A stretch of 64,000 nucleotides of DNA from Dehalococcoidia bacterium (GTDB lineage: Bacteria; Chloroflexota; Dehalococcoidia; Lucifugimonadales; SHYT01). This document shows positions 49,775 to 59,471 of this stretch, piece after piece. The position numbers and the translations under genes were made by a program. The notes under the pieces were generated by a model. The model did no database searches. It had not been told where the DNA came from and saw only the letters and a program-made list of their open reading frames with translations. The stretch covers positions 1-64,000 of the forward strand of contig SHXZ01000004.1 in assembly GCA_009693045.1 (NCBI GenBank). Direction: 5' to 3'. Positions within the stretch are counted from its first letter, which is position 1, and each line of letters starts with the position of its first letter.

Positions 49775-50320
49775 ATGCTGTTTAATGTCGCGCAACTGCT
49801 CAAAGAACCCGACGGGGCCGAACGCGCCTACACGGTGGCGGAGCGGCCTCAGCCCCACGAGGCTGATCAACCTGTGCTCGTGGAGGGCCGGGTCCGTTTC
49901 ATGCGCACGGACAAGGGCATCTGGGCGAACGGCGTACTTCGGGTACTAATAGCCGCCACGTGCAGCCGCTGCCTTGGCCCTGTTGACCTCCCCTTGACGT
50001 TTGAGCTTGACGAAGAGTATCTTCCTCTGGTTGACGTGGCGACCGGGCTGCCAATCACCGACGCGGGCACCGATACAGAGACGTTTCGCCTGGATGAGAG
50101 GCACAATCTGGACTTGCGGGAGGCCGTGCGGCAGTACACGCTGGCCGGTACCCCGATGAAGCCGTTATGCAAAGACGACTGTCGCGGGTTGTGCCCGGAC
50201 TGCGGTGCGAACCGTAACGAGAGCGATTGTGGCTGCGCCGACGAGCGGCGCGATCTGCGTCTGCAAGTGCTGAAAGAGATGCTCAGCGGCAAGGCCGCTA
50301 CGAAACGCAACCTCCGCTAA
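49775..50320 (+). CDS. DUF177 (YceD) family protein
   Basis: The 181-residue protein has the DUF177 pattern: a beta-rich N-terminus, ATCSRCLGPVDLPL and the C-terminal CxxC cluster LCPDCGANRNESDCGC. In plants and bacteria DUF177 proteins are linked to 23S rRNA accumulation, and the gene is almost always just before rpmF, as here. It has a consensus promoter and opens the operon DUF177-rpmF-fabD-nusB-acpP. Confidence 0.9.
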   Translation: MLFNVAQLLKEPDGAERAYTVAERPQPHEADQPVLVEGRVRFMRTDKGIWANGVLRVLIAATCSRCLGPVDLPLTFELDEEYLPLVDVATGLPITDAGTDTETFRLDERHNLDLREAVRQYTLAGTPMKPLCKDDCRGLCPDCGANRNESDCGCADERRDLRLQVLKEMLSGKAATKRNLR

Positions 50321-50347
50321 TCACGGAGCAAAAGGAAGTCCAAGCAC

Positions 50348-50530
50348 ATGCCTCCTCTGCCGAAACGGAAAATGTCACGATCCAAGCAGCGCTCCCGGGC
50401 TGCCCACTTCAAGACCAGCCCGCTGGGCGTGGGCGAGTGCTCGCACTGTCATCAGCCCAAACTTCTTCACCGGGTCTGTCCCAGCTGCGGCTACTACGCG
50501 GGACGCGAAGTCGTCTCCCAGGGACAGTAG
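50348..50530 (+). CDS. rpmF: 50S ribosomal protein L32
   Basis: The 60-residue protein begins MPPLPKRKMSRSKQRSRAAH and has the four-Cys zinc knuckle CSHCHQPKLLHRVCPSCGYY, typical of Cys-type L32. It lies 27 bp after DUF177, its usual neighbour, with AAAGGAAG upstream. Confidence 0.96.
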   Translation: MPPLPKRKMSRSKQRSRAAHFKTSPLGVGECSHCHQPKLLHRVCPSCGYYAGREVVSQGQ

Positions 50531-50599
50531 CTCGTTCATGTCTTCATTCTTGATCTCTCGGCACACGTATTGCGCAGTAGCGAAAGGACGGTCTTTGGC

Positions 50600-51574
50600 G
50601 TGAACGAGGACAGCTCCGAGTCTTCATATCGCACTAGACAGGGCGCCCCGACAAACGTTGCGTTTCTCTTTCCCGGGCAAGGGACCCAGCAGGTCAACAT
50701 GGGCCGCGACCTGGCCGAGGTCTTCCCGTCGGCTCAGGACGTCTTTAACGAGGTGGATGAAGCCCTGCGGATGCCGCTGAGCAGGCTCATCTTTGAGGGG
50801 CCGGACGAAGAGCTCCGAAAGACTTCCAACGCCCAGCCGGCGATCCTCGCCGTCAGCATCGCCTGCATGAAGGCGTTACAAGAGTGCTTGTACGGCCAGT
50901 CCGCACCAACGCCGTCGGTCGTCGCCGGACACAGCCTTGGCGAATTCAGCGCCCTGGTCGCAGCTGGCGCCGTCGCGCTTCCAGATGCGGCACGCCTTGT
51001 TCGGACCCGCGGCCTCGCCATGCAGCACGCGTCAGAGACCAGCCCAGGCGGCATGGCCGCCGTCCTGGGTCTGGACGAGCTGACCGTGGAAGAGGTCTGC
51101 CAGGAGACCGGCGCCCAGATCGCCAACATCAACGCCCCGGACCAGATCGTCATCGCCGGGGACCGAATGGCCCTCGCCCGCACCCTGGACTTGCTGACGG
51201 CGCGAGGCGCCAAGCGGACCATCTCGCTCCAGGTCAGCGGCGCCTTCCACTCCAAACACATGGGTATCGCCTCGGCGGAGTTCGCGCAGGCTTTGGAGAC
51301 CACACCCATCCGCGCGCCCGCCGTGCCGGTCATCGCCAACGTGCTCGCCAAGCCCATCACCACGGTAGACGCCGTGCGCCAGGCGTTGCGCGGGCAACTC
51401 GTGGGTTGCGTCCAGTGGCATCGGTCAGTACTCTATATGGAGCAGATAGGCGTGGCGTCGACCTACGAGTTCGGCCCAGGCCGAGTGCTAACGAACCTGA
51501 TGAAGCGAGCAGCGCCGCATGTCCGGACATTTACCATCAGCGACGTTCCAACAGTCAAAGCCGCTGCCGGATAA
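50600..51574 (+). CDS. fabD: Malonyl-CoA:ACP transacylase FabD
   Basis: FabD loads malonyl groups on ACP. Motifs are [36 protein letters not shown] with the nucleophile Ser, and [10 protein letters not shown] with the catalytic His; QWHRSVLYM and [15 protein letters not shown] complete the C-terminus. A GTG at 50600 gives 324 residues; a TTG 30 bp upstream is another option. It is in the same operon as acpP, whose product it charges. Confidence 0.93.
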   Translation: MNEDSSESSYRTRQGAPTNVAFLFPGQGTQQVNMGRDLAEVFPSAQDVFNEVDEALRMPLSRLIFEGPDEELRKTSNAQPAILAVSIACMKALQECLYGQSAPTPSVVAGHSLGEFSALVAAGAVALPDAARLVRTRGLAMQHASETSPGGMAAVLGLDELTVEEVCQETGAQIANINAPDQIVIAGDRMALARTLDLLTARGAKRTISLQVSGAFHSKHMGIASAEFAQALETTPIRAPAVPVIANVLAKPITTVDAVRQALRGQLVGCVQWHRSVLYMEQIGVASTYEFGPGRVLTNLMKRAAPHVRTFTISDVPTVKAAAG

Positions 51575-52058
51575 CGCCCGCCCAGCTTCGCCCTCCGCGG
51601 TGGTGGTTCAGGACTTCACGGTTGAAGACGACCTGGCCTCGTTTGAGGAATTCTCTTCGCGGCGCAAGGCCCGCGCGGTCGCCTTGAGCGTGCTGTACGA
51701 GGTGGATCTGGTCCAGCATGCTGTCGACATCTGCTCGGCCTGGGACTTCTACGGAGGGCTTGTCCGTCCCGATGGTGCCGCCTTCGCGAAAACGCTTGTG
51801 GACGGAGTTGTAGCCAACCGAGAACATTTGGACGAGCAGATCCGCCTGCTGGCCCCCGCGTGGCCCGTGATGCAACTCAGTCCGATTGACCGCAACCTTC
51901 TCAGGATCGCCATCTATGAGGTAACCTTGACCAAGGCGACGCCTCCCAAAGCCGCAATCAACGAGGCGGTAGAGCTCGCCAAGCTGTACGGGGGCGAAAG
52001 CTCTCCGCGGTTCATCAACGGCGTCTTGGGCTCCGTCATGGAACGCGCCAAGTACTAA
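51519..52058 (+). CDS. nusB: Transcription antitermination protein NusB
   Basis: NusB binds boxA RNA with S10 in rRNA antitermination. The core is [55 protein letters not shown] and [20 protein letters not shown] followed by [11 protein letters not shown]. The ATG at 51519 gives 179 residues and overlaps fabD by 56 bases; a GTG at about 51600 would fit the family's usual start near residue 28 and avoid the overlap. It lies between two fatty acid genes. Confidence 0.92.
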   Translation: MSGHLPSATFQQSKPLPDNARPASPSAVVVQDFTVEDDLASFEEFSSRRKARAVALSVLYEVDLVQHAVDICSAWDFYGGLVRPDGAAFAKTLVDGVVANREHLDEQIRLLAPAWPVMQLSPIDRNLLRIAIYEVTLTKATPPKAAINEAVELAKLYGGESSPRFINGVLGSVMERAKY

Positions 52059-52096
52059 CGCAGAACACAACGAAACCGGCAGGGAGGAGAACACGC

Positions 52097-52357
52097 GTGG
52101 CAACGGTCTATGAACGCGTCACAAAGGTGGTGGTGGAGCGTCTTGGGGTGGACCAATCCAAGGTCACGCCGCAGGCGTCGTACACCGAGGACCTGAACGC
52201 CGACTCGCTGGACCTAGTTGAGCTGATTATGGCGCTTGAAGAAGAGTTCTCCACCGGCGGCAGCACCCTGGAGATCTCGGACGAAGAGGCCGAGAACATC
52301 CATACCGTCCAGGAGACCGTTGATTTCATCAAAGCCCGAGGGGCCAAGGACGCCTAG
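52097..52357 (+). CDS. acpP: Acyl carrier protein
   Basis: The 86-residue ACP carries the growing fatty acyl chain on a phosphopantetheine arm at Ser37 in [20 protein letters not shown]. The acidic helix II and [20 protein letters not shown] are typical. It starts with GTG and has GGGAGGAG upstream. Last gene of the DUF177-rpmF-fabD-nusB-acpP run. Confidence 0.96.
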   Translation: MATVYERVTKVVVERLGVDQSKVTPQASYTEDLNADSLDLVELIMALEEEFSTGGSTLEISDEEAENIHTVQETVDFIKARGAKDA

Positions 52358-52453
52358 GCCCTTGCTCTTGGACGCATGAACGCATGACAGCCTCGCTGCC
52401 CTGGCTCAACCCAGCGCCGCTGACGCGTTGGGTGACATCCTTACGGAGACCAC

Positions 52454-53275
52454 GTGGGCTGGCAACGCTTAGAATCGCAACTGCGGCAGCGCACCCGGCG
52501 AGGTCTCGTGGGGTTCATCCCCTACTTGACCGTCGGCTACCCTGACCTCTCGTCCACCGCCGGCCTCGTCCGCGTGCTGGAAGACGCCGGCGCCGATGTC
52601 GTGGAGCTCGGCGTCCCCTTCAGCGACCCCCTCGCGGACGGCCCCACCATCCAACGCGCCAGCTTCCACGCCCTCAAGCAGGGCGTGACGTTCAATCACT
52701 GCCTGGAGACCGCCGCATCAGTCCGCGCCTCAGGGGTAAAAATCCCGCTCGTCTTCATGAGCTACTACAACCCGCTCCTGGCCCACGGGCTTGAGGCCAC
52801 CACTCACGACGCCGCCACGGCTGGGGTGGATGGGTTCATCGTCCCGGACCTGCCGACCGAGGAGGCCGGGCCATTTTCGGTCGCGTGCGAGGCGCAGAAC
52901 CTGGCCCTGGTGCCGCTGCTCGCCCCGACAAGCGCGCCGCGTCGCATCGCCGCCGCCTGCGCCCACGCCCACGGCTTCGTGTACTGCGTGAGCGTCGCCG
53001 GCGTGACCGGCGCCCGCGACGCCGTTTCGTCCGACGTCTCCGCGCTGGTTGCGGAAGTGCGGCGTCACACTACGCTGCCCGTCGCCGTTGGGTTCGGCGT
53101 TTCGCGTCGCGACCACGTGGCGACCATTGGCGCGTTCGCGGACGCCGTCGTCGTGGGCAGCGCGCTGATAGACGCCATCGGCAGGGCCCCAGCAGGGCAG
53201 GCCCTTCCGCTCGCCCGCCACTTTGTGGCCGAATTGGTCAACGTCCCGAAATCGGTCGCACGGAGCGCGCGTTGA
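52454..53275 (+). CDS. trpA: Tryptophan synthase alpha chain
   Basis: TrpA splits indole-3-glycerol phosphate to indole and glyceraldehyde-3-phosphate. Catalytic Glu51 and Asp62 are in VVELGVPFSDPLADGPTIQR; FMSYYNPLLAHGLE, GFIVPDLPTEEAG and YCVSVAGVTGAR are family signatures. It starts with GTG after GGAG. It overlaps aroH by one base. trpB and the other trp genes are not in the window. Confidence 0.95.
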   Translation: MGWQRLESQLRQRTRRGLVGFIPYLTVGYPDLSSTAGLVRVLEDAGADVVELGVPFSDPLADGPTIQRASFHALKQGVTFNHCLETAASVRASGVKIPLVFMSYYNPLLAHGLEATTHDAATAGVDGFIVPDLPTEEAGPFSVACEAQNLALVPLLAPTSAPRRIAAACAHAHGFVYCVSVAGVTGARDAVSSDVSALVAEVRRHTTLPVAVGFGVSRRDHVATIGAFADAVVVGSALIDAIGRAPAGQALPLARHFVAELVNVPKSVARSAR

Positions 53276-53655
53276 TGGTCGTCTGCCGAGGATTGCGTGG
53301 CGCAACCACCGCCGATGCGAACACCAAAGACGCCATCAGCTCGGCGACTCGCGAGCTGCTGCAAGAGCTTGTCAAAGCCAACGGCGTCTCCGCAGACCAG
53401 ATAGCGGCGGCGTGGCTGACCACGACGCGCGATCTGAATGCCGAGTTCCCCGCCACGGCCGCCCGGCTCATGGGGTGGACCTCCGTGGCGATGCTCAGCG
53501 GCCACGAGATAGACGTGCCTGACGCAACGCCGATGTGCATACGAGTCATGCTGCTCGTGAACACCGAGAAAAAGGCTGAAGAGCTGCGTTTCGTGTACCT
53601 GAAGGGGGCAACAAACCTACGCAATCGCGGGCTGCCCCCAACGACTGCGCAATGA
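53275..53655 (+). CDS. aroH: Chorismate mutase, AroH type
   Basis: The 126-residue protein is of the trimeric Bacillus-type chorismate mutase family, which makes prephenate. It has CRGLRGATTADANTKDAISS, TTTRDLNAEFPATAARLMGW, PDATPMCIRVMLLVNTEKKA and VYLKGATNLR, with the active-site Arg residues in RGLRGAT and CIRV. Its ATG shares a base with the trpA stop (TGATG), so translation is coupled, linking the Trp and Phe/Tyr branches. Confidence 0.95.
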   Translation: MVVCRGLRGATTADANTKDAISSATRELLQELVKANGVSADQIAAAWLTTTRDLNAEFPATAARLMGWTSVAMLSGHEIDVPDATPMCIRVMLLVNTEKKAEELRFVYLKGATNLRNRGLPPTTAQ

Positions 53656-54069
53656 GCGGCCTGCCAACACGCCTGAGCGAAGTCCGCATGCATGAACGTC
53701 TCGCGGCATTCGGCTGTCCGGTGTCGGTCGCCAGGGAGCGCTTGAGCCGTTATTCCAAGGGAGTCCCAGCGCGATAGTACGACCGAGGAATCCGCATCCC
53801 CAGGTCACGGTTTATTCGCCTGCGCCGCCCCTTCGCTCCGCTCAGGGCTGCGGCTCACTCAGTTTAGAATGATGGACCACCGGAAGACCATGAGTTCGCG
53901 TCATGGAGGGCCTGCCATCTGCTCGTTTTTTGTTATATAGTGGTACAACTATTGCTGCGGCAATGGGCAGGAGCAAACACCCCTGACCAGTAGTTTGCAG
54001 CCCCAGCCGGGCCAGAACGGGAATAAATCGCCGTCGGCCCCTGAGGCGAAGCCCACGGAGGTTGGCGCC
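53656..54069. other. Gene-free stretch before aroF
   Basis: About 410 bp without a supported gene. A family B copy lies at 53828-53876. TATAGT at 53936-53941, with CTGCCA 18 bp upstream, may be the aroF promoter. The frame of aroF is open back to 53995, but the homology begins at 54070. Confidence 0.5.
53828..53876. repeat. Family B repeat copy
   Basis: CCCCTTCGCTCCGCTCAGGG, GCGGCTCACTCAGTTTAGAA and TGATGGA form a diverged family B end. Confidence 0.6.
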
Positions 54070-55122
54070 ATGATTATCGTCATGCAAAGCGGATCAACAG
54101 ACCAAGAGGTTGAGGCGGTACGCCGCCAGGTGGAGTCAAAGCAGGGCCTCAAGACCCACCTCTCACGCGGGGTGGAGCGCACCATCATCGGCATCATCGG
54201 TAGAATCTACCCGGAGCTCCAGAGCGAACTGGAGATGCTGGCCGGAGTGTCCGATGTTATCCGCGTGTCCAAACCGTACAAGCTCGCCAGCCGCGATTTC
54301 CACCCTGACGACACCATCGTCCACGTCGGCGACGTGGCGATCGGCGGCAAGGAGCCCATCATCATGGCGGGCCCTTGCTCCGTGGAGAGCGAGCAACAGC
54401 TGCTGTCCACTGCCCACGCCGTCAAGGCCGCGGGCGCGCACATCCTGCGCGGTGGCGCTTTTAAGCCCCGCTCCTCCCCGTACAGCTTCCGCGGGTTGGG
54501 CGTCCAGGGCCTCCGCCTCCTAGCCAAGGCGCGGGAGGAGACCGGCCTCCCCGTCGTCACCGAGGTGATGACGCCGGAGGACGTGGACGCCGTCGCCAGC
54601 TACTCGGACATCGTGCAGATCGGCGCCCGCAACGTCCAGAACTTCATGCTGCTGGACGCGGTCGCCAAGATCAGCAAGCCCGTCCTTCTCAAGCGCGGCC
54701 TCGCCACCACCTACGAAGAGTGGCTCCTCTCCGCCGAGTACGTCATGGCGGGCGGCAACCACCAGGTCATCCTGTGCGAGCGGGGCATCCGCACGTTTGA
54801 GCCGTACACCCGCAACACCCTGGACCTGGCGGCCATCCCCGTCATCCACAAACTGAGCCACCTGCCGATCATCGCCGACCCTAGCCACGGCACCGGCAAG
54901 TGGTACCTCGTCCAGCCGATGGCCATGGCCGCCATCGCAACGGGCGCCCACGGTCTGATCATTGAGGTCCACCCCAACCCGGACCAGGCCCTCTCCGATG
55001 GCGCCCAGTCCCTGACCTTTGAGAACTTCCGGATTTTGATGGAAGGCGTCCGGGCGGTCCGCCAGGCCACCATGAAGGTCAGCCCCTTTCCCAAGACCCA
55101 GGCATTGGTCAAGACCTCCTAG
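54070..55122 (+). CDS. aroF: 3-deoxy-7-phosphoheptulonate synthase (type I beta)
   Basis: DAHP synthase condenses PEP and erythrose 4-phosphate, the entry to aromatic synthesis. An N-terminal ferredoxin-like regulatory domain (about residues 1-75, [20 protein letters not shown]) precedes the barrel with [70 protein letters not shown] and [13 protein letters not shown]. The ATG at 54070 has GGAGG upstream, 350 residues. Feedback control through the N-terminal domain is likely from the family. Confidence 0.95.
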   Translation: MIIVMQSGSTDQEVEAVRRQVESKQGLKTHLSRGVERTIIGIIGRIYPELQSELEMLAGVSDVIRVSKPYKLASRDFHPDDTIVHVGDVAIGGKEPIIMAGPCSVESEQQLLSTAHAVKAAGAHILRGGAFKPRSSPYSFRGLGVQGLRLLAKAREETGLPVVTEVMTPEDVDAVASYSDIVQIGARNVQNFMLLDAVAKISKPVLLKRGLATTYEEWLLSAEYVMAGGNHQVILCERGIRTFEPYTRNTLDLAAIPVIHKLSHLPIIADPSHGTGKWYLVQPMAMAAIATGAHGLIIEVHPNPDQALSDGAQSLTFENFRILMEGVRAVRQATMKVSPFPKTQALVKTS

Positions 55123-55153
55123 CCGCCTCTCCCATGAGACCATCGCAGTCGCC

Positions 55154-55184
55154 GCGCAACGCCGCCCCAGGGGCGGCGTTGCGC
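55154..55184 (+). terminator. Hairpin after aroF
   Basis: GCGCAACGCCGCCCC and GGGGCGGCGTTGCGC form an almost loopless 15-bp stem 32 bp after the aroF stop. No long T-run follows. Confidence 0.65.
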
Positions 55185-55235
55185 TATCAACGAACGATGA
55201 CGGTGACACCGCTGCGTGCAGAGGACTGATGCGCC

Positions 55236-56213
55236 GTGCCGCAAGACTTCGCCGACACCAAGGCCGCTGCGGAGCTGGCCGCCCTCCGGCCCGCTCGGGA
55301 CACCGTCGCAACTATCGGCGTCTTTGACGGCGTGCACCTGGGGCACCAGTACCTCATGCGCGAGCTGAAACGCGCCGCGACCCGCGCCGCCGCCCAGAAC
55401 CTTGTGGTCACGTTCGTCAACCACCCGCGCACCGTACTGCGGCCTGACCTGCCCACGACCTACCTCACCTCTCTTGAGCGCCGTCTCGCTCTGCTGCGGG
55501 CGCAGTCCGTGGACCTGGTCGCCCCCATCACGTTTGACGCCGCCCTCTCACGGCTCCGCGCCGCCGAGTTCCTGACGTTGCTCAAAGACAGGGCGCGCGT
55601 CCGCGGCCTCGTCGTCGGCCCCGACTTCGCCATGGGTCGCGGGCGCGAGGGCACGGTACCCGTCCTCCAGGCCCTGGGCAAGAAGATGGACATCGCCGTC
55701 GCCGTCGTGGCACCGTGGACGCTCCAGGAGACCGCCGTAAGCAGCACCGCCGTGCGCCAGGCCCTAGCGGGCGGCGACACCGAGGCCGTTGCGCGGATGC
55801 TTGGCCGCGCCTTTTGCCTGGACGGGACGGTGGGCCACGGCGACCGGCGCGGCAACACCATGGGCTTCCCCACAACCAACCTCCAGCTACCCGCCGACAT
55901 GGCCCTCCCCAAGGACGGCATCTACGCCACGTGGACGGTACTGGAAGACAAGCGGTATCTTTCGGCCACCAGCATCGGCGTGCGGCCCACCATCGGCGAG
56001 GGACTCGCGCGCACCATAGAGACGTTCATCCTGGACTTCTCCGGCGACATCTACGAGCAGCCCATGAGCCTGGAGTTCGCCAAGCGCCTGCGGGACGAGC
56101 TAAAGTTTGACTCCATGCCCGCGCTGGCGCAGCAGATGGAGCGCGACGTGGCAAACGCCCGCGCCGCGCTGCGGGAAGCAGAGTGGATGCTGGCAGCCAG
56201 TGAGGTAAGGTAG
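55236..56213 (+). CDS. ribF: Bifunctional riboflavin kinase/FAD synthetase RibF
   Basis: RibF phosphorylates riboflavin and adenylylates FMN. The N-terminal FAD synthetase domain has TIGVFDGVHLGHQYLMREL and VVGPDFAMGRGREGTV; the C-terminal kinase has GTVGHGDRRGNTMGFPTTNL and ETFILDFSGDIYEQPMSLEF. GTG start at 55236, 325 residues. It ends 5 bp before tyrS and is likely in one transcript with it. Confidence 0.95.
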   Translation: MPQDFADTKAAAELAALRPARDTVATIGVFDGVHLGHQYLMRELKRAATRAAAQNLVVTFVNHPRTVLRPDLPTTYLTSLERRLALLRAQSVDLVAPITFDAALSRLRAAEFLTLLKDRARVRGLVVGPDFAMGRGREGTVPVLQALGKKMDIAVAVVAPWTLQETAVSSTAVRQALAGGDTEAVARMLGRAFCLDGTVGHGDRRGNTMGFPTTNLQLPADMALPKDGIYATWTVLEDKRYLSATSIGVRPTIGEGLARTIETFILDFSGDIYEQPMSLEFAKRLRDELKFDSMPALAQQMERDVANARAALREAEWMLAASEVR

Positions 56214-56218
56214 CTGGA

Positions 56219-57421
56219 ATGGCGCTTGACACCACCATGCTCCACCGAATCACGCGCCGCGCCGTCGCGGAGATCGTCTCCGAGGAGGAGTTCGTCAAGC
56301 TCCTCCAGGAGGGCAAGCCGCTCCGGCTGAAGATGGGCTTTGACCCTTCGCGGCCCGACCTCACGCTGGGGCACGTTGTCGGGCTGCGCAAGCTGCGCCA
56401 GCTCCAGGAGCTGGGCCACCAGGTGATCCTGATCGTCGGCGACTGGACCGCCCAGATCGGCGACCCCAGCGGCCAGTCCCAGACGCGCCCCATGCTCACC
56501 GCCGAAACCGTGCGGGAGAACGCGCAGACCTACCTTCGACAGTTCTTCCGCATCGTGGACCGGGACAAGACCCAGGTCGTCTGGCAGAGCGAATGGTTCG
56601 GCGCGTTCACCATGGCGGACGTCATCCGGCTCACGTCGCGCTTCACCGTGGCCCAGTTCCTCCAGCGCGAGGACTTCCGCAAGCGGTTTGACGCCGGGCG
56701 TCCCATCGCCATCACAGAGTTGCTCTACCCGCTGCTGCAAGCGTACGACTCCGTCGCCATCCGCTCCGACGTGGAGTTCGGCGGGATGGACCAGAAATTC
56801 AACCTGCTGGTAGGCCGCGAGCTCCAGAGCATGATGGGCCAGCGTCCGCAGCAGTGCTTCCTGGTGCCACTGCTGGTGGGCACCGATGGCGCGGTGAAGA
56901 TGAGCAAGAGCCTGGGCAACTTCATCGCTGTGGAGGAGCCACCCCAGGACCAGTACGGCAAGGTTATGGCGTTGCCGGACTCGGCCATTGTCCACTACTA
57001 CGAGCTGGTGACGGACGTGCCGGACGAGGAGCTGGCGGAGATTGAGCGCGCCCTGGAGCAGCACAAGGTGAACCCGATGGCACACAAAAAGCGCCTTGCC
57101 TACGAGGTGGTGAAGCTGCTCAACCTCGGCTCCGACGAAGTGGCGCGCTCCGCGCAGGAGCACTTCGAGCGCACCGTCCAGCGCGGCGAGCTGCCCGAGG
57201 AGATGCCCATCGTCAAGGTAGCGACGGACGCGACGCGCCTCAGCCGCGTCCTGGTGGACGCGGGGCTGGCTACCAGCATGGGCGACGCGCGGCGACTTAT
57301 CACCCAGCGGGCGGTGGAGGTCAACGGGGTCACGGCGACGGCGGACGAACTGCCGAAGCCGCTGGCAGAAGGCGACGTGATACGGGTGGGCAAGCGGCGG
57401 TACGCGCGGGTAGTGCGGTAA
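56219..57421 (+). CDS. tyrS: Tyrosine--tRNA ligase
   Basis: TyrRS charges tRNA-Tyr. Class I signatures are GFDPSRPDLTLGHVVGLRKL (HIGH-like), VEFGGMDQKFNLLVGREL and KMSKSLGNFIAVEEP (KMSKS). The C-terminal S4 RNA-binding domain is ATSMGDARRLITQRAVEVNG. At 400 residues this is the longer TyrS subtype. Confidence 0.96.
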   Translation: MALDTTMLHRITRRAVAEIVSEEEFVKLLQEGKPLRLKMGFDPSRPDLTLGHVVGLRKLRQLQELGHQVILIVGDWTAQIGDPSGQSQTRPMLTAETVRENAQTYLRQFFRIVDRDKTQVVWQSEWFGAFTMADVIRLTSRFTVAQFLQREDFRKRFDAGRPIAITELLYPLLQAYDSVAIRSDVEFGGMDQKFNLLVGRELQSMMGQRPQQCFLVPLLVGTDGAVKMSKSLGNFIAVEEPPQDQYGKVMALPDSAIVHYYELVTDVPDEELAEIERALEQHKVNPMAHKKRLAYEVVKLLNLGSDEVARSAQEHFERTVQRGELPEEMPIVKVATDATRLSRVLVDAGLATSMGDARRLITQRAVEVNGVTATADELPKPLAEGDVIRVGKRRYARVVR

Positions 57422-57497
57422 GAACAACCAATGCGGTCAGACATCGGACAAGAATACAATCAGAGTACGCAGCAAAAGTTGCCCTTGCGGGAGGGCG

Positions 57498-57899
57498 ATG
57501 GTGAAGACAACACGGACGCCATCAACGACAGACAGAGAACTCCGAGCGCTGCAGTCGTCTGTAAACCAGTGCCTGGAGGTCGTCCAAGAGCTCAAAACTG
57601 CCGTTGCCGACCTCTCGGTAGTCAAGCCAACCGTCATCTACGACCTCAGCAAGCGCTATGTACTGAATCAACCGCTTCTCATCCTCTTGGAGGAGTCAGG
57701 AGACGAGTGCGTGACCGCCTCGTGGCCGGAACTGCATCCTTACGCCGAAGGCGACACACCGACCGAAGCGATCGGGCATCTGAAAGATCAAATCGTCCGT
57801 CTGTACAAAGAACTCTCCCAAACCCCACCCGAACAACTAGGAGTTCTGCCCCGGCGATGGCTGGGTGCTCTCCAGCGGGTCGTGCGTGCCCATGCCTAG
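57498..57899 (+). CDS. HicB-like antitoxin protein
   Basis: The 133-residue protein has a coiled-coil N-terminus (ELRALQSSVNQCLEVVQELK) and a HicB-like core QPLLILLEESGDECVTASWP and DTPTEAIGHLKDQIVRLYKE, then a Pro/Arg-rich helical end. HicB folds usually neutralise a HicA RNase. The last 8 bases overlap the start of a decayed HicA-like frame. With the toxin gene dead, its role may now be vestigial. Confidence 0.6.
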   Translation: MVKTTRTPSTTDRELRALQSSVNQCLEVVQELKTAVADLSVVKPTVIYDLSKRYVLNQPLLILLEESGDECVTASWPELHPYAEGDTPTEAIGHLKDQIVRLYKELSQTPPEQLGVLPRRWLGALQRVVRAHA

Positions 57900-58179
57900 G
57901 CGCTTCACGTACAGGGAGGTCACCACAAGTATCCATTCCAAACTGACCATTGATTTCCGCGCCGGCCCCGAGCGCACGGGCTAGTATATGTATGCAGGCA
58001 AGAAAATTATGCGAGTTACTCTCCCTCACGCTCATCGGTGAGAGATTCCGCTGAAGACGTTCAAAAGCATCCGCGTGCAAACGTTGCTCAGCCCCGCCGA
58101 TTTTGAGGAGCTTGTTGAGTGCCGGATGACAGGAGCAGGCTACGCTGATGCCTTGAAACGCAAGGGCTACCTGGACTAA
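57892..58179 (+). pseudogene. HicA-like toxin with two in-frame stops
   Basis: The ATG overlaps the end of the HicB-like gene. The frame reads MPRRFTYREVTTSIHSKLTI, DFRAGPERTG, stop (TAG, 57982), YMYAGKKIMRVTLPHAHR, stop (TGA, 58039), EIPLKTFKSIRVQTLLSPAD, FEELVECRMTGAGYADALKR. The order basic N-terminus, (R/M)VTLPHH, IP-type segment resembles HicA proteins. No frameshift is needed, only the two stops. The family call is moderate. Confidence 0.5.
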
Positions 58180-58238
58180 GAAGACGGGTTAGTAAGTTGT
58201 TATGACCCATGTTCCCCACCAACTAGGACGGCTCGTCC

Positions 58239-59339
58239 TTACCGCACCGCTACCTTGACGAGGTTCGCCAGCCGCGCGCCGAACTCCTTGGCGACCTGTT
58301 CCATGCCTGCGTCGTTGGGGTGCAAGCCATCCTCCAAAAGCGAGAGGTCTTTTTCGCCGATGACACTGGTCCCAGAGAGGATGTGCAGGTTCCTGTCTCC
58401 CGCCGCCTGACGCGCCTTGACCACGGCCTCTTGCGCGGCGCGGAGGTCCGGCAACGTCATGCCCATCCGGTTCGGAATGGTCTCGTGGTCGCCCGCCACG
58501 CGGAAGAGGGGTGTGAGCACCAGGATCGGCGTCGTGGGATGGCCCGTGCGCACGATCTCCATGAACATGCGGACGGCTTCGGTCCAGGCCTTTGTGTCGT
58601 ACCACACGCGGGGCATGATGTTGGTGCCGAAGAAGAGGGTAATCACGTCGGCGGGAATTCCGGCCAGCACCTCGGCGCCGCTCGGCTCGCCCCGGCCGGC
58701 GCCGGAATACCCCATGTTGTAGAGGTCCAGGCCCAGGTTCCGCGCCATCACCGCCAAGTAGGTGTTGCCGGGGTCCGTGGCGTGCAACCCTTGGGTGATG
58801 GAATCGCCAAAGGCCAGCCACCGCGGCCGCCGCTCCGTGACCGGCTGCAGCCCGTCCGCCGAGATGCCGGCCACGTCAACAACCGCATTGAACGGCAGGT
58901 ACACCGTGTATGCGCCCGCGCCGCCGGGCAGGGTGAACTTGATCTCGTGGTCGCCGAGCTTGCCATCGGGAGCGTACTGGCTTATGCGCTTCCCATCGCG
59001 CCAGATGCTCGTGGCGACCGAGCCAGGCCGTACCACGGCCCCCGGAGCGCCGGGCGCTGCTTTCGGAAGCGACGCGGGCCGCACTCCGTTCAAGGCCGTC
59101 GCCGGAGCGCCGGGACCGCGGATTTCCACGTATCGGAGCCGGACCAGCGCCTCGCGGGCGGCGGTTCGGAACTCCAGCCTCACCCCCGCGCTGGCCAGCG
59201 AGGTGCTCCACATGTCGTACGGGTAGGAACGGTAGGCGGGGTCCAACCGGTTGATGACGGCACGCTCGCCGTCAAAGCTCAAGTACGGAACGCCGTGGAG
59301 ATACTGCTTCAGTGCTTCTCCGGTGACCCAGCTCGCCAT
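58239..59339 (-). CDS. SGNH/GDSL hydrolase with N-terminal beta domain
   Basis: The 366-residue protein has a beta-sandwich-like N-terminal domain (about residues 1-165) and a C-terminal SGNH domain: WLAFGDSITQGLHATDPGNT with the nucleophile Ser, GYSGAGRGEPSG, LFFGTNIMPR and LLEDGLHPNDAGMEQVAKEF with Asp and His. No signal peptide is seen, so it is probably cytoplasmic. Esterase or lipase activity is expected; this two-domain form resembles carbohydrate or lipid esterases. The ATG at 59339 follows GGAGGG. Confidence 0.88.
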   Translation of the reverse strand: MASWVTGEALKQYLHGVPYLSFDGERAVINRLDPAYRSYPYDMWSTSLASAGVRLEFRTAAREALVRLRYVEIRGPGAPATALNGVRPASLPKAAPGAPGAVVRPGSVATSIWRDGKRISQYAPDGKLGDHEIKFTLPGGAGAYTVYLPFNAVVDVAGISADGLQPVTERRPRWLAFGDSITQGLHATDPGNTYLAVMARNLGLDLYNMGYSGAGRGEPSGAEVLAGIPADVITLFFGTNIMPRVWYDTKAWTEAVRMFMEIVRTGHPTTPILVLTPLFRVAGDHETIPNRMGMTLPDLRAAQEAVVKARQAAGDRNLHILSGTSVIGEKDLSLLEDGLHPNDAGMEQVAKEFGARLANLVKVAVR

Positions 59340-59411
59340 ATTTCCCTCCATTTTGGCCCGTTCGCAGTGTCGAACCTCGAACGCGGCGCCACTATAGCAG
59401 AAATCAGCGTG

Positions 59412-59443
59412 AAAAAAGAGGGGCCGTCCGCGACCGCCCCTCT
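59412..59443 (-). terminator. Intrinsic terminator (minus strand)
   Basis: On the minus strand AGAGGGGC / GCCCCTCT with an 11-base loop is followed by TTTTTT. It lies 28 bp after the end of the permease remnant and would end that lost gene. Confidence 0.75.
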
Positions 59444-59471
59444 CCTCTCGTGTTGATGATTTCCGAGAAGC

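Noticed and set aside
52358-52453. Leader peptide with Trp codons before trpA
   Set aside because: A short frame (MTASLPWLNPAPLTRW) has two scattered Trp codons but no adjacent pair and no attenuator hairpin.
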